This document shows, piece by piece, positions 54,503 through 63,566 of a stretch of 64,000 nucleotides of DNA. The stretch covers positions 1,932,501 to 1,996,500 of the forward strand of contig NZ_CP073747.1 of assembly GCF_024398015.1 (NCBI RefSeq), written 5' to 3'. Position 1 is the first letter of the stretch; each line of letters starts with the position of its first letter. Made by a program: the position numbers and the translations under genes. The DNA is from Kordiimonas sp. SCSIO 12610 (GTDB lineage: Bacteria; Pseudomonadota; Alphaproteobacteria; Sphingomonadales; Kordiimonadaceae). The notes beneath the pieces were generated by a model, which saw only the letters and a list, made by a program, of their open reading frames with translations, was not told the DNA's origin and searched no databases.

Positions 54503-55960
54503 TTATGACAAATCACTCTTAGAAGGAACGCGAATTTCAAGGTCGCTAATCTTTTTCCTCAGCGTATTTCTATTCAGTCCGAGAAGCGCTGAAGCCTTTA
54601 ATTGATTGCCCATTGTAACTTCGAGAGCTTTCTCAATCAGCGGTCGCTCAACCTCACTGATAATGCGTTGATAAATTCCAACCGGCGGTAAACTTCCTTC
54701 ATGCTGATCAAAATATTTATCCAGATGCAATCGCACACTCTCGGAGAGGCTTTCAGAAGCGATAATCTGCCCAGAAAACTCTGCACGTGTTTGAATGCCG
54801 ACAGACCTGTCGATCTCGTCTTTTACCATTACGCCAGATATTTGATCACCGGGGTACAAAGCGCAAATACGTTGAACGGTATTCTCTAATTCGCGCACAT
54901 TCCCTGACCATTCATAATCCAGCATAATATTTTTAGCACTATCGCTAAAACTCTTTTGGCTCGATGTCTCTTTATTGATTTTCTTTAAAAAATATTCAGC
55001 GAGGGTAACAACGTCATCACCGCGTTCACGAAGCGGCGGAAGCATCATCGGAACAACATTCAAACGGAAATAAAGGTCTTCCCTGAATTCGCCTTCGCTT
55101 ACAAGTCGTTTTAAGTCCTTGTTGGTCGCAGCTACGATCCTGACATCTGTCTTAATGCTGGCGTGTCCGCCGACAGTTTGATACTCCCCTTCCTGAAGTA
55201 CGCGCAACAAACGTGTTTGAGCGTCCAGCGGCATATCACCGATTTCATCAAGGAACAGTGTTCCGCCACGGGCTTGGCCAAACCGCCCAAGGGTACGTGT
55301 AGAGGCCCCTGTAAAGGCCCCTTTCTCATGGCCAAACAATTCGCTTTCAATCAGTTCCTTGGGGATCGCTGCCATATTAACTGGAACAAAAGGGTTATGT
55401 TTTCTTGCGCTGTAGGTATGCAGTGCACGCGCAACTAATTCTTTCCCCGTACCACTTTCCCCTAAAATCAAAATAGTCAATTCGGTTTGGGCAACCCTCG
55501 CCATCGTGCGGTAAACAGCCTGCATCTTTGGCGACCGCCCAATAAGAATATTGTCTTCGTCAACGTCTAACGTCGAATATTGTGTATTTTTACCGCTCTC
55601 GAGCGCTTTCTTGATTAAGCCTGTTAATTCGTCGAGATCAAAAGGTTTTGGAAGATAGTCAAAAGCGCCGCGTTCGGTTGCAGCCATTGCAGTCGATAAA
55701 GTATTATGCGCGCTCATGACTATAAACGGTAAATCTGGTCTTGCCTCAATCATTTCAGGCAAAGCTTCAAGTCCATTGCCGCCTGGCATCAAAACGTCGG
55801 TTACAACAACATCACCAATACCGTCTTCCAATAGCGATTTAAGTTCAGGCAAATCTGCCGCTTCTGCAATCTGCCAACCTTCTTGACGCAGCGCCTCAGC
55901 CACAACAATCCGAATTGTCATATCGTCATCCGCGACTATGATTGTTGGCTTATCAGACAT
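54503..55960 (-). CDS. ntrC: Nitrogen regulator NtrC
   Basis: A 485-residue sigma-54 activator. The receiver domain has VADDDMTI and the phospho-acceptor Asp in [13 protein letters not shown] (about 54). The AAA+ domain carries GESGTGKE and an intact GAFTGA loop ([11 protein letters not shown]), and the C-terminal Fis HTH is [22 protein letters not shown]. It activates nitrogen-assimilation promoters when phosphorylated by NtrB, whose gene ends 2 bases upstream. Confidence 0.95.
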   Translation of the reverse strand: MSDKPTIIVADDDMTIRIVVAEALRQEGWQIAEAADLPELKSLLEDGIGDVVVTDVLMPGGNGLEALPEMIEARPDLPFIVMSAHNTLSTAMAATERGAFDYLPKPFDLDELTGLIKKALESGKNTQYSTLDVDEDNILIGRSPKMQAVYRTMARVAQTELTILILGESGTGKELVARALHTYSARKHNPFVPVNMAAIPKELIESELFGHEKGAFTGASTRTLGRFGQARGGTLFLDEIGDMPLDAQTRLLRVLQEGEYQTVGGHASIKTDVRIVAATNKDLKRLVSEGEFREDLYFRLNVVPMMLPPLRERGDDVVTLAEYFLKKINKETSSQKSFSDSAKNIMLDYEWSGNVRELENTVQRICALYPGDQISGVMVKDEIDRSVGIQTRAEFSGQIIASESLSESVRLHLDKYFDQHEGSLPPVGIYQRIISEVERPLIEKALEVTMGNQLKASALLGLNRNTLRKKISDLEIRVPSKSDLS

Positions 55961-55962
55961 CC

Positions 55963-57075
55963 TTATTCCTTTTCATAAAGCGGCATTTGAACGTGAAATA
56001 TAGCGCCGGATTTTGGGCCATTTTCACATAAGACATTACCATTCATTTCGCTCATATAACGCGCTACAAGCGCAAGCCCCAATCCCGTTCCCGCTTCTTT
56101 ACTACTAACAAATGGTTCAAACAAATGCCCCTCCAAATCGGCTGGTAAACCGGGGCCATTATCTTCAATGGTCACTTCAACAGGAACACGTTTACGCCCC
56201 CCTTTGTGATCAGCCACCCAAATCCCATGCTTAAACTGAGTGCGAACAATAATTTCAACGGTTTCACCGCCTGCCTCAACCGCATTTTTCAAAAGGTTCA
56301 ACAGAACCTGAACCAGTAAATCAAAGTTGCCAGACACAGTTGGAAGTGACGGATCAAAAACAGACTTTATTTTAGCCTTTGAGGCAAAACCAGATATTGC
56401 TACGCGAAGGACATGATCCAGCACTTCATGAATATTCACTTCTTCGCGTTTGTTTGCAGTAATTTCGGAGAAGGATTCTAATTGCTGAACCAGTTTGCTA
56501 ACCCGGTCCACTTCCTTCACAATCATGTCTGGAAGTTGCTTGTCAGTACTGCTTGCCTTACGGGAAATTAATTGTGCGGCCCCACGTATGCCAGAGAGGG
56601 GGTTTTTAATCTCATGCGCGAGCATGGACGCTAAACCGCCCAAGGATCTGGACGCAGCAACGATATCATTACGGTTATCAACAAAGGAACTTATTTTTCT
56701 CGGCTGTACCGTTAAAAGGACATGTTGGTTATTGCTGACCGGCACATCGTCACCAATTAGTAAAACAATAGCATGAAAGTCTATAAGTTCAATTTCGCCT
56801 AATGGTTCTTCGGTAGGGATATTATAGGCGCTGTAGCTACTTTGATCAGCGCGAACCCTGTCACAGATTGAACCGACAATATTACCAAAAGCAGAGAGCT
56901 TATCTACAGGCTTTCCAATAAAATAATCACGGCTGCGCGCAAATAGCTGCTCTGTAAATCCATAGATTTCGACAATGATATTGTTTGCGTCAACAACCAA
57001 AAGCGCTTGAGAGAGGTGAGCAAGCACCTCCCGGTCTATGTTTAAGTTGTTTTCCTCAAGAAGTGCTTTGACCAT
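55963..57075 (-). CDS. ntrB: Nitrogen sensor kinase NtrB
   Basis: A 370-residue soluble kinase. ATG 57075 overlaps the dusB stop (TGATG), so I prefer it to the TTG one codon upstream. It has a PAS domain (about 20-120), HisKA with LAHEIKNPLSGIRGAAQLI (His about 155), and HATPase boxes DNGPGLP and GTGLGLALV. In this family PII protein controls the kinase/phosphatase switch. Confidence 0.93.
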   Translation of the reverse strand: MVKALLEENNLNIDREVLAHLSQALLVVDANNIIVEIYGFTEQLFARSRDYFIGKPVDKLSAFGNIVGSICDRVRADQSSYSAYNIPTEEPLGEIELIDFHAIVLLIGDDVPVSNNQHVLLTVQPRKISSFVDNRNDIVAASRSLGGLASMLAHEIKNPLSGIRGAAQLISRKASSTDKQLPDMIVKEVDRVSKLVQQLESFSEITANKREEVNIHEVLDHVLRVAISGFASKAKIKSVFDPSLPTVSGNFDLLVQVLLNLLKNAVEAGGETVEIIVRTQFKHGIWVADHKGGRKRVPVEVTIEDNGPGLPADLEGHLFEPFVSSKEAGTGLGLALVARYMSEMNGNVLCENGPKSGAIFHVQMPLYEKE

Positions 57076-58079
57076 CAAGCAGCCAATTGCTCACACAGCG
57101 GACTATAAAAGCCTTTCAAGGCTTCCTTCACATCTTCAGGATTTTCAAGTTTGTTCACACTATTACGGAATTCAGCCGAGCCATGAAGCCCCTTAGTGTA
57201 CCAGCCCAAATGCTTCCGCGCTATTCGAACAGCAGCATCAACACCGTAATGATGAAGCATATCTTCGTAGTGCTCAAGAACCACATGCATCTGTTCTTCA
57301 AGGCTGGGTGCTGGTAATTTCTCACCCGTATTCAAATAATGAATAACCTGCCCCAACAACCACGGCTTACCATAGCAACCACGCCCAATCATCACACCGT
57401 CAGCGCCAGAGTCAGAAAGTGCCATATCAGCGTCTTCGAAACTGTTAATATCACCGTTCACGATAAGCGGAATATTTTTAACGGCCTCTTTAACAATGCC
57501 AACCTTCTTCCAGTCCGCATGCCCCTTATACATCTGACAGCGCGTACGACCGTGGACAACAACCATTTTAATGCCGGCTTGTTCAGCTATTTTCGCAAGT
57601 TCAGGCGCATTAAAACTATTATCGTCCCAACCAAGACGCATTTTAAGCGTTACAGGAAGCGAAACCGCGTTCACAGTTGCATGAATAAGTTCACCCGCAT
57701 GATCAAGGTCCCGCATTAGGGATGATCCTGCGTGACCGTTCACAACCTTTTTAACCGGGCAGCCCATATTAATATCGATAATCGCAGCACCGCGGTCTTC
57801 GTTCAACTGGGCTGCTTCTGCCATCTTGGAACCGTCACAGCCCGCAAGCTGCACTGACATCGGAAATTCCTCAGCGCAATTGGTTGCCATTTTCTGGCTG
57901 CGTTTTGTTGCCTGAATCATCGCATCAGACGCAATCATTTCAGAAACAACAAGCCCCGCACCATATCGTTTGACAAGGCGGCGAAACGGCATATCTGTTA
58001 CACCAGACATAGGTGCAAGAATAACTGGGTCTTTTATTTCAACCGGACCAATGTTAAGAGCCATAGAATACTCACTCAT
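57075..58079 (-). CDS. dusB: tRNA-dihydrouridine synthase DusB
   Basis: A 334-residue FMN enzyme. It shows [14 protein letters not shown], the active Cys in [11 protein letters not shown] (about 105), and [12 protein letters not shown] in the barrel. It reduces specific uridines of tRNA. It begins the dusB-ntrBC-ntrYX run. An alternative start five codons in (MALNIG) is possible. Confidence 0.93.
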   Translation of the reverse strand: MSEYSMALNIGPVEIKDPVILAPMSGVTDMPFRRLVKRYGAGLVVSEMIASDAMIQATKRSQKMATNCAEEFPMSVQLAGCDGSKMAEAAQLNEDRGAAIIDINMGCPVKKVVNGHAGSSLMRDLDHAGELIHATVNAVSLPVTLKMRLGWDDNSFNAPELAKIAEQAGIKMVVVHGRTRCQMYKGHADWKKVGIVKEAVKNIPLIVNGDINSFEDADMALSDSGADGVMIGRGCYGKPWLLGQVIHYLNTGEKLPAPSLEEQMHVVLEHYEDMLHHYGVDAAVRIARKHLGWYTKGLHGSAEFRNSVNKLENPEDVKEALKGFYSPLCEQLAA

Positions 58080-58210
58080 AAATGTGCCTAAATATTAGGC
58101 ATGCTTATGCCAGAAAATATAGTAAAAAGCCAGAGTAACTTTACAGTGTGTTTTGATAGCTTTTATTTATCACATAACTGTAAATGTCGCGGTTAAAAAT
58201 GATATGAATA

Positions 58211-59377
58211 ATGACTGACCAATTGACAAATATCGGACTAATTATTGTAGCGGCAGGTAGCGGAAACCGCGCAGGCGGTGACGTGCCAAAACAATATCAA
58301 AATATTGCTGGAACTTCCATTCTTCGTCGAACGATCGATAGATTTCTATGTCATTTTGAAACAGATAATATTCGTATAGTGATTAATAGCGAACTTCGTG
58401 ATCTGTATGATAAGTGTACTATTGATTTGAATTTACCAGAACCTGTTGATGGCGGCGCAACAAGGCAAGCTAGTGTTTATAACGGCCTGATGTCGTTCAG
58501 AAACAATCCACCCGAATATATTCTTATTCATGATGCTGCCCGCCCATTTGTGAGTGAAGCAATCATTGAGGATGTAATAGCCACTCTTAATTCCGGTGCA
58601 AGTGCGGTCGTTCCCGGTGTTCAAATTGTTGATACCCTAAAGCGTGCCCAAAACCAGATCATTGGGAACACAGTACCGCGTGATAACCTGTTTAAGGTCC
58701 AAACCCCACAAGGTTTTGATTATAATCTTTTGCTTGCAGGCCATGAAACTGAGGCTGGCAAAAACCATAGTGATGATGCAGCCATTTTTGAGGCAATGGG
58801 TACGCCCGTTATGATCAGTCAAGGTGAAGAAGCAAATTTTAAAATCACAACGCCAGATGACATCCAAAAAGCAGAAAAGACTATTATGAGCACATTAAAC
58901 GACATCCGCGTTGGATCTGGATTTGACGTGCATCGCTTCGAGGATGGTGACAAGGTTACACTGTGCGGGGTTGATATCCCCTTCAATCAAAAACTTAAAG
59001 GCCATTCGGACGCTGATGTTGGTATGCACGCATTAACTGACGCGATTTTAAGCGCAATCGCCGCTGGTGATATCGGCACACATTTCCCGCCAAGCGACTA
59101 TCGCTGGAAAGGCGAACCATCAGAAACATTCCTGAAGCATGCTATAAGCCTTGTCCGCGAGCGTGGCGGCATGATTTCGCATGCTGGCGTCACCTTAATT
59201 TGCGAGGCTCCTAAAATCGGCCCCCATAAGGATGCGATGCGGGAAAGACTTGCTACCATCATAAATATCGATATTGACCGGGTCAGCGTGCAAGCAACAA
59301 CGACAGAAAAGCTTGGCTTTACAGGTCGCGGTGAAGGCATAGCTGCACAGGCAACTGCAACTGTTAGGCTACCGTAA
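58211..59377 (+). CDS. ispDF: Bifunctional IspD/IspF
   Basis: A 388-residue fusion of two steps of the MEP isoprenoid pathway. The IspD half (about 1-225) has IIVAAGSGNRAGGDVPKQY and HDAARPFV; the IspF half (about 230-388) has GSGFDVHRFEDGD and GHSDADVGMHALTDAI, with the zinc-binding Asp-x-His. Fusion is typical of alpha- and epsilonproteobacteria. It is followed by the HEPN-like gene after 8 bases. Confidence 0.95.
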   Translation: MTDQLTNIGLIIVAAGSGNRAGGDVPKQYQNIAGTSILRRTIDRFLCHFETDNIRIVINSELRDLYDKCTIDLNLPEPVDGGATRQASVYNGLMSFRNNPPEYILIHDAARPFVSEAIIEDVIATLNSGASAVVPGVQIVDTLKRAQNQIIGNTVPRDNLFKVQTPQGFDYNLLLAGHETEAGKNHSDDAAIFEAMGTPVMISQGEEANFKITTPDDIQKAEKTIMSTLNDIRVGSGFDVHRFEDGDKVTLCGVDIPFNQKLKGHSDADVGMHALTDAILSAIAAGDIGTHFPPSDYRWKGEPSETFLKHAISLVRERGGMISHAGVTLICEAPKIGPHKDAMRERLATIINIDIDRVSVQATTTEKLGFTGRGEGIAAQATATVRLP

Positions 59378-59385
59378 TTAATTTA

Positions 59386-59847
59386 ATGACCGAGATATTC
59401 CACACAAATATAAATAGCTTTTATACTATTGCGGAAGATGCATATCGAAACATGCTCGCAATTCAGACTCGTAATCGAAAACCAAACTCTGACAAAAATG
59501 GCTACATAATTACTTTTGACCCAAATCATGAAAGCCTTCAAAACGCGCTTGTTTCAATTGTATTTACATGCATATTTATCGAAGCATTAACCCACCAAGG
59601 AATAACCAAAAGATACAATATTCAGACATTTAAAAAGCTTCAAAACACATTATTAGAAAACAAATTAGAAATGATTGGCATCACCGATAGCGAAGCAATT
59701 GAAATGACAAGTCAATTACGAAAAGTACGTAATCAGATCGTTCATGAGAAAGCATATTTTGACAACGGAGAAATAAAAATTGCAGAGCAAGAAGCCAAAA
59801 ATGCTTATCTCTTAAGGCAAAAGATTAAGACTTTTTTCGAGAATTAA
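59386..59847 (+). CDS. HEPN-like protein inserted in the ispDF-pgpA operon
   Basis: A 153-residue helical protein. Near residue 116 it contains RKVRNQIVHE, which includes the R-x4-H motif (RNQIVH) that marks HEPN-domain ribonucleases and nucleotidyltransferase partners. The preceding helices, with TCIFIEALTH, also fit a HEPN helix bundle. The gene is clearly AT-richer than its neighbours and sits between two housekeeping genes that are normally adjacent or unrelated to such a protein. No MNT or antitoxin gene is next to it. A HEPN RNase or a divergent, non-catalytic member are both possible; transfer is inferred from composition. Confidence 0.6.
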   Translation: MTEIFHTNINSFYTIAEDAYRNMLAIQTRNRKPNSDKNGYIITFDPNHESLQNALVSIVFTCIFIEALTHQGITKRYNIQTFKKLQNTLLENKLEMIGITDSEAIEMTSQLRKVRNQIVHEKAYFDNGEIKIAEQEAKNAYLLRQKIKTFFEN

Positions 59848-59852
59848 ACCGT

Positions 59853-60368
59853 ATGGCAAAACAATCATTACAGACATGGAATGGCCGGTACAAAAGCATT
59901 GCATTTTGGTTTACAACTGGCTTTGGAAGCGGCCTGTTGCGCCCTGCCCCCGGAACATGGGGTTCGCTCGCAGGTGTGGCTATCGCTTTAGCATTGCTGT
60001 ATCTTCATGTATCCAGCATGGCATTTGCAGCACTCATTATCATCAGTTTCGCTCTTTCGATTTTTGCGATCAATACTATCGAGAAGAAAACCGGTATCCA
60101 CGATGCCCCAGAAATCGTTATTGACGAGTTTGTTGGGCAATGGATTGTGATGATCCCTCTGTTCTTTGAACCGCATTTTGACTGGCAAAATATCTGGCCT
60201 TATGCACTTGGTGCCTTCATCCTGTTTCGTATCTTCGATATCATAAAGCCTTGGCCAATTAATTGGCTGGACAAACGGGTAAGCGGCGGTTTTGGGGTTA
60301 TGATTGATGATGTCATAGCGGGGGGGGGGGCTCTCATCATACTACAAGCCGTTTATTATTTCACATAA
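59853..60368 (+). CDS. pgpA: Phosphatidylglycerophosphatase A
   Basis: A 171-residue membrane protein with about four helices and the PgpA motifs: GFGSGLLRPAPGTWGSLAG near residue 22, EIVIDEFVGQW near 86, and RIFDIIKPWPINWLD near 127. It dephosphorylates phosphatidylglycerophosphate. The C-terminal DDVIAG motif is encoded in part by an 11-base G run (60320-60330), which keeps the frame open here but is a likely slippage site. Confidence 0.92.
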   Translation: MAKQSLQTWNGRYKSIAFWFTTGFGSGLLRPAPGTWGSLAGVAIALALLYLHVSSMAFAALIIISFALSIFAINTIEKKTGIHDAPEIVIDEFVGQWIVMIPLFFEPHFDWQNIWPYALGAFILFRIFDIIKPWPINWLDKRVSGGFGVMIDDVIAGGGALIILQAVYYFT

Positions 60369-60378
60369 AGAGACCGCT

Positions 60379-60870
60379 ATGTTTTCAGACACCATCAACG
60401 ACCTTGCCAAGCAAACCTTGAACCTAGCGCGCGCACGAGGCATGATGATAGCAACCGCAGAATCCTGCACGGGCGGCCTGATCGCAGGTGCGCTCACGAG
60501 CATTGCTGGATCGTCGGATGTGGTTGACCGTGGCTTTGTGACTTACACAAATGCGGCCAAGCAACAAATGCTCGATGTCGCCGCGGTGTCGCTTGAGCAG
60601 TTCGGCGCCGTATCCGAAACAGTTGCGAAAGAAATGGCTTACGGTGCGCTCGTTAACTCCATGGCGGATATCACCGTGTCTGTGACGGGGATCGCTGGCC
60701 CGGGTGGCGGCAGCGCAGAAAAGCCGGTTGGCCTTGTTTGGATTGGTGTATGCGAACAAGGAATGGCACCAGAAGCCTTTGAACACAGATTCGGCGATAT
60801 TGGCCGCGATAAAATCCGGGAAAAAACCGTTGAAAGCGCGCTCAAGTTACTTATTGAACGCTTAAGCTAA
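60379..60870 (+). CDS. pncC: CinA C-terminal-type nicotinamide-nucleotide amidohydrolase
   Basis: A 163-residue stand-alone CinA C-terminal domain. It shows TAESCTGGLIAGALTSIAGSSDVVDRGFVTYTNAAK near residues 27-62 and VTGIAGPGGG near 113-122, which define the PncC amidohydrolase active site. The longer CinA N-terminal domain is absent, as in many alphaproteobacteria. It follows pgpA by 10 bases and converges on ratA. Confidence 0.92.
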   Translation: MFSDTINDLAKQTLNLARARGMMIATAESCTGGLIAGALTSIAGSSDVVDRGFVTYTNAAKQQMLDVAAVSLEQFGAVSETVAKEMAYGALVNSMADITVSVTGIAGPGGGSAEKPVGLVWIGVCEQGMAPEAFEHRFGDIGRDKIREKTVESALKLLIERLS

Positions 60871-60876
60871 GTCATG

Positions 60877-61314
60877 TTACCGCGAGCTATATAATTCATG
60901 CGCCCGCGTTTCAAACGCATCGATCATACGCTTAGTTGCTTCGTCAAAATATTTGCGAATTGCGTTCTCAAGGAAGCTGCTTTTAAATTCCAGATCCACA
61001 TCAAAATCAACGATGCAGGTTCCATCTGCCTGCGGGTGGAAATTCCAATGATTATACAAGCGCTTCAAAGGGCCTTTCAGGTAATCAACATACACCCGCG
61101 TTGGATCGACAACAGTTACGCGTGAGGTAAAACGTTCCTTGAACATTTTATAGCCAATGATCAAGTCAGCGTCAAAGCGACCTTCCTGCGCGTTATAAAC
61201 CCGCGCGCCCACGCACCACGGTAAAAACTCTGGATAGGCTTTCACGTCGGAAACCATATCAAACAGCTGTTTGGCGCTGTAGGGCAAATGTTTTTGCTGT
61301 GTATGTCTGGGCAC
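60877..61314 (-). CDS. RatA/COQ10-type SRPBCC protein
   Basis: A 145-residue START-fold protein of the RatA/COQ10 family. It shows YSAKQLFDMVSDVKAYPEFLPWCVGARV near the start and YLKGPLKRLYNHWNFHP near residue 78. The start codon is GTG. In proteobacteria these proteins relate to ubiquinone binding or, as RatA, to ribosome association; the operon with lipA is common in alphaproteobacteria. It begins 16 bases after lipA ends. Confidence 0.88.
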   Translation of the reverse strand: MPRHTQQKHLPYSAKQLFDMVSDVKAYPEFLPWCVGARVYNAQEGRFDADLIIGYKMFKERFTSRVTVVDPTRVYVDYLKGPLKRLYNHWNFHPQADGTCIVDFDVDLEFKSSFLENAIRKYFDEATKRMIDAFETRAHELYSSR

Positions 61315-61330
61315 GGAAAAACTCTCGGAA

Positions 61331-62257
61331 CTAATCGGGCTTGTCAGCTTGTGCCGCTAATTTCTTCTCGCGGTTTGCCTTCAATTTGGCGAAATCATCA
61401 CCTGCATGATAGCTGGAACGCGTGAGCGGTGTCGCAGATATCAGTAAGAAACCCTTGCCCTTACCCATACGTTCATAAGCCTTGAATTCATCCGGCGTTA
61501 CAAATCGTTCCAGTTTCGCGTGACGCGGTGTTGGCTGAAGATATTGGCCGATCGTCATGAAATCGATATCAGCCATGCGCATATCATCCATAACCTGACT
61601 TACTTCCATCCGTTCTTCACCGAGGCCGACCATAATGCCTGACTTCGTAAAGATTGATGGATTTACCTTCTTCACAGTTTCCAAAAGGCGGAGTGAATGA
61701 TAATAGCGCGCGCCCGGTCTGATTTTCGGGTAATTACGCGGCACGGTCTCAAGATTATGATTGAACACATCGGGGGCTGCTTCTGCCACCATTTCAATCG
61801 CACCTGGCTTGTTCCTGAAATCAGGTGTCAGTATTTCAATCGTGGTGTTCGGGCTTGATTTACGGATTTCCTGGATCACTTTTACGAACTGCATCGCGCC
61901 GCCATCATCAAGATCATCACGGTCAACCGATGTGATCACGATATGGTTTAGGCCCATCGCGGCACATGCTTCGGCTGTATGGAGTGGCTCCAAAGGGTCA
62001 ACCTTCATCGGACGCCCAGTTTTCACGTTGCAAAAAGCACAGGCCCGCGTGCAGGTATCACCCAAAATCATCACAGTCGCATGCTTGTTTTTCCAGCATT
62101 CCCCGATGTTCGGACATGCTGCTTCCTCGCAAACCGTATGCAAGTTTTTCTCCCGCATCAGCTTGCGGGTTTCCGCATATTCCTTGCTCACGGGCGCCTT
62201 CACCCGTATCCATTCGGGCTTACGCTGGAATTGCCGTTTTTCTTCAGGCTTGTTCAT
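61331..62257 (-). CDS. lipA: Lipoyl synthase LipA
   Basis: A 308-residue radical SAM enzyme. Both iron-sulfur clusters are visible: the auxiliary motif [12 protein letters not shown] (about 43-54) and the radical-SAM motif CTRACAFC (about 69-76). A C-terminal [23 protein letters not shown] follows. It inserts sulfur into protein-bound octanoyl groups to make lipoate for dehydrogenase complexes, fitting the nearby lpdA. Confidence 0.97.
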   Translation of the reverse strand: MNKPEEKRQFQRKPEWIRVKAPVSKEYAETRKLMREKNLHTVCEEAACPNIGECWKNKHATVMILGDTCTRACAFCNVKTGRPMKVDPLEPLHTAEACAAMGLNHIVITSVDRDDLDDGGAMQFVKVIQEIRKSSPNTTIEILTPDFRNKPGAIEMVAEAAPDVFNHNLETVPRNYPKIRPGARYYHSLRLLETVKKVNPSIFTKSGIMVGLGEERMEVSQVMDDMRMADIDFMTIGQYLQPTPRHAKLERFVTPDEFKAYERMGKGKGFLLISATPLTRSSYHAGDDFAKLKANREKKLAAQADKPD

Positions 62258-62361
62258 GCTCTCTCCGATCTTCGGTTATAACCGTTATCTGCCCTCCCCT
62301 TTAATAGCAGACGTTATTCACGTCAATCATTCCCCGTTTAATAATATACTCAGGAAGCACT

Positions 62362-63489
62362 CTAATAGTTTAAAGCAAACGTAAAATTATATCGCACTTT
62401 GCCACCACAATAGACTTCACCATTTATTGAAGAATATTTAAATAAGCTCGCTGCACGTATTGCTGACTTTTCAAAGTAACCTTTTGGTACAGCAGATATA
62501 ATATCGATACTATCTTTAACAACCGAGCCATCTGGTAAAACTTCAAAATCAACGATTACTCTCCCTTGAATTCGCTTTCTTACAGCTTTTTTAGGATACT
62601 CTGGCTGCACTCTAACACTTGGCTGACAAGTTTCGCTATCCTGAATTTTTTTGACTGAATTCAGAACAGGCGTGGCTAGAATATTTTCTCCATTAATATT
62701 CATTTCAATAGTACGACACTGTTTAAAATGCTCATTTGCAAACATTTTAGCCATTGAGTTATCTTTTCCATGTTTTACAGACTGTATATTGGCGATGTGA
62801 CTACAAAATACATTTGTAGCATCTGGCCAAATTGCGATTGCTTTCTCGAAATGTGAAACTGCACGATCAATATCTCCGAACTCTAACTGAACATTTAGCG
62901 CAATTTCATACCAAGACTTATCGGGTATGTATAAGTTGTTTTCCTCATGTAACGTGATTGCTTCTTCAGCATATTTAACAGCATTTTTCAATTTTCCCCT
63001 CATATAATAAAGCTGAGATATATATGCTAAATGCTGAACATTAATTTCTTTATCTTTTGGCGCCCATTTTAAAAAATATTCATGAGCATCATCATAGTTT
63101 CCTGTGGCGAAATAAGCTTGTGAAAGAGAATATAATAGCGATGTCTCTATAATGGACGGTTTAATTTTTTTTGCCGCCATTTGTGCATTTACAAGATAAC
63201 TAATAGTTTCTTCACTATTATCGCTGTCGACAAAATTTAACATAAAATTCCACAACAAATACTCTTCATAAGGATTGTTTTTTCTCGTAAATTGCTTGTC
63301 AACAATTTGACGAGCCTTAGCGATATCTTTTTCTTTAAAAGCCTTGTCGGCCTTCAAAAAAATCTTATGAAACTTTTTCGAAATAGAATAACTTTTACGT
63401 TCGATACCATCATCAGATAAAATACTAAAAGCACTTGCAGCTGTAACAAACAAACATACTAAAAGTGTTCTAAACGTTTTGATTGCCAT
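62362..63489 (-). CDS. TPR protein with C-terminal TonB domain, secreted
   Basis: A 375-residue protein with a signal peptide (MAIKTFRTLLVCLFVTAASAF), several TPR-like helical hairpins (about 45-245; LAYISQLYYMRGKLKNAVKY and IDRAVSHFEKAIAIWPDA) and a C-terminal TonB-type domain (about 290-372). The last shows RVQPEYPKKAVRKRIQG, VDFEVLPDGSV and FEKSAIRAA. There is no N-terminal anchoring helix of the TonB kind apart from the signal. The gene is AT-rich compared with lipA and lpdA, between which it sits, which suggests insertion. It may scaffold envelope complexes; it is not a canonical TonB. Confidence 0.75.
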   Translation of the reverse strand: MAIKTFRTLLVCLFVTAASAFSILSDDGIERKSYSISKKFHKIFLKADKAFKEKDIAKARQIVDKQFTRKNNPYEEYLLWNFMLNFVDSDNSEETISYLVNAQMAAKKIKPSIIETSLLYSLSQAYFATGNYDDAHEYFLKWAPKDKEINVQHLAYISQLYYMRGKLKNAVKYAEEAITLHEENNLYIPDKSWYEIALNVQLEFGDIDRAVSHFEKAIAIWPDATNVFCSHIANIQSVKHGKDNSMAKMFANEHFKQCRTIEMNINGENILATPVLNSVKKIQDSETCQPSVRVQPEYPKKAVRKRIQGRVIVDFEVLPDGSVVKDSIDIISAVPKGYFEKSAIRAASLFKYSSINGEVYCGGKVRYNFTFALNY

Positions 63490-63566
63490 ATAATCCCCCC
63501 ATCAAAAAGAACAACCAAAAGTTTAACCTGTATACCAGTTAGGTAAAGATAATTTTTCAGTAAGCA

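Noticed and set aside
60301-60368. Frameshifted pgpA
   Set aside because: The G run is suspicious, but the reading frame continues to a normal family length in the given sequence.
61761-62384. Plus-strand ORF of 207 codons
   Set aside because: It is antisense to lipA, whose iron-sulfur motifs are unmistakable.
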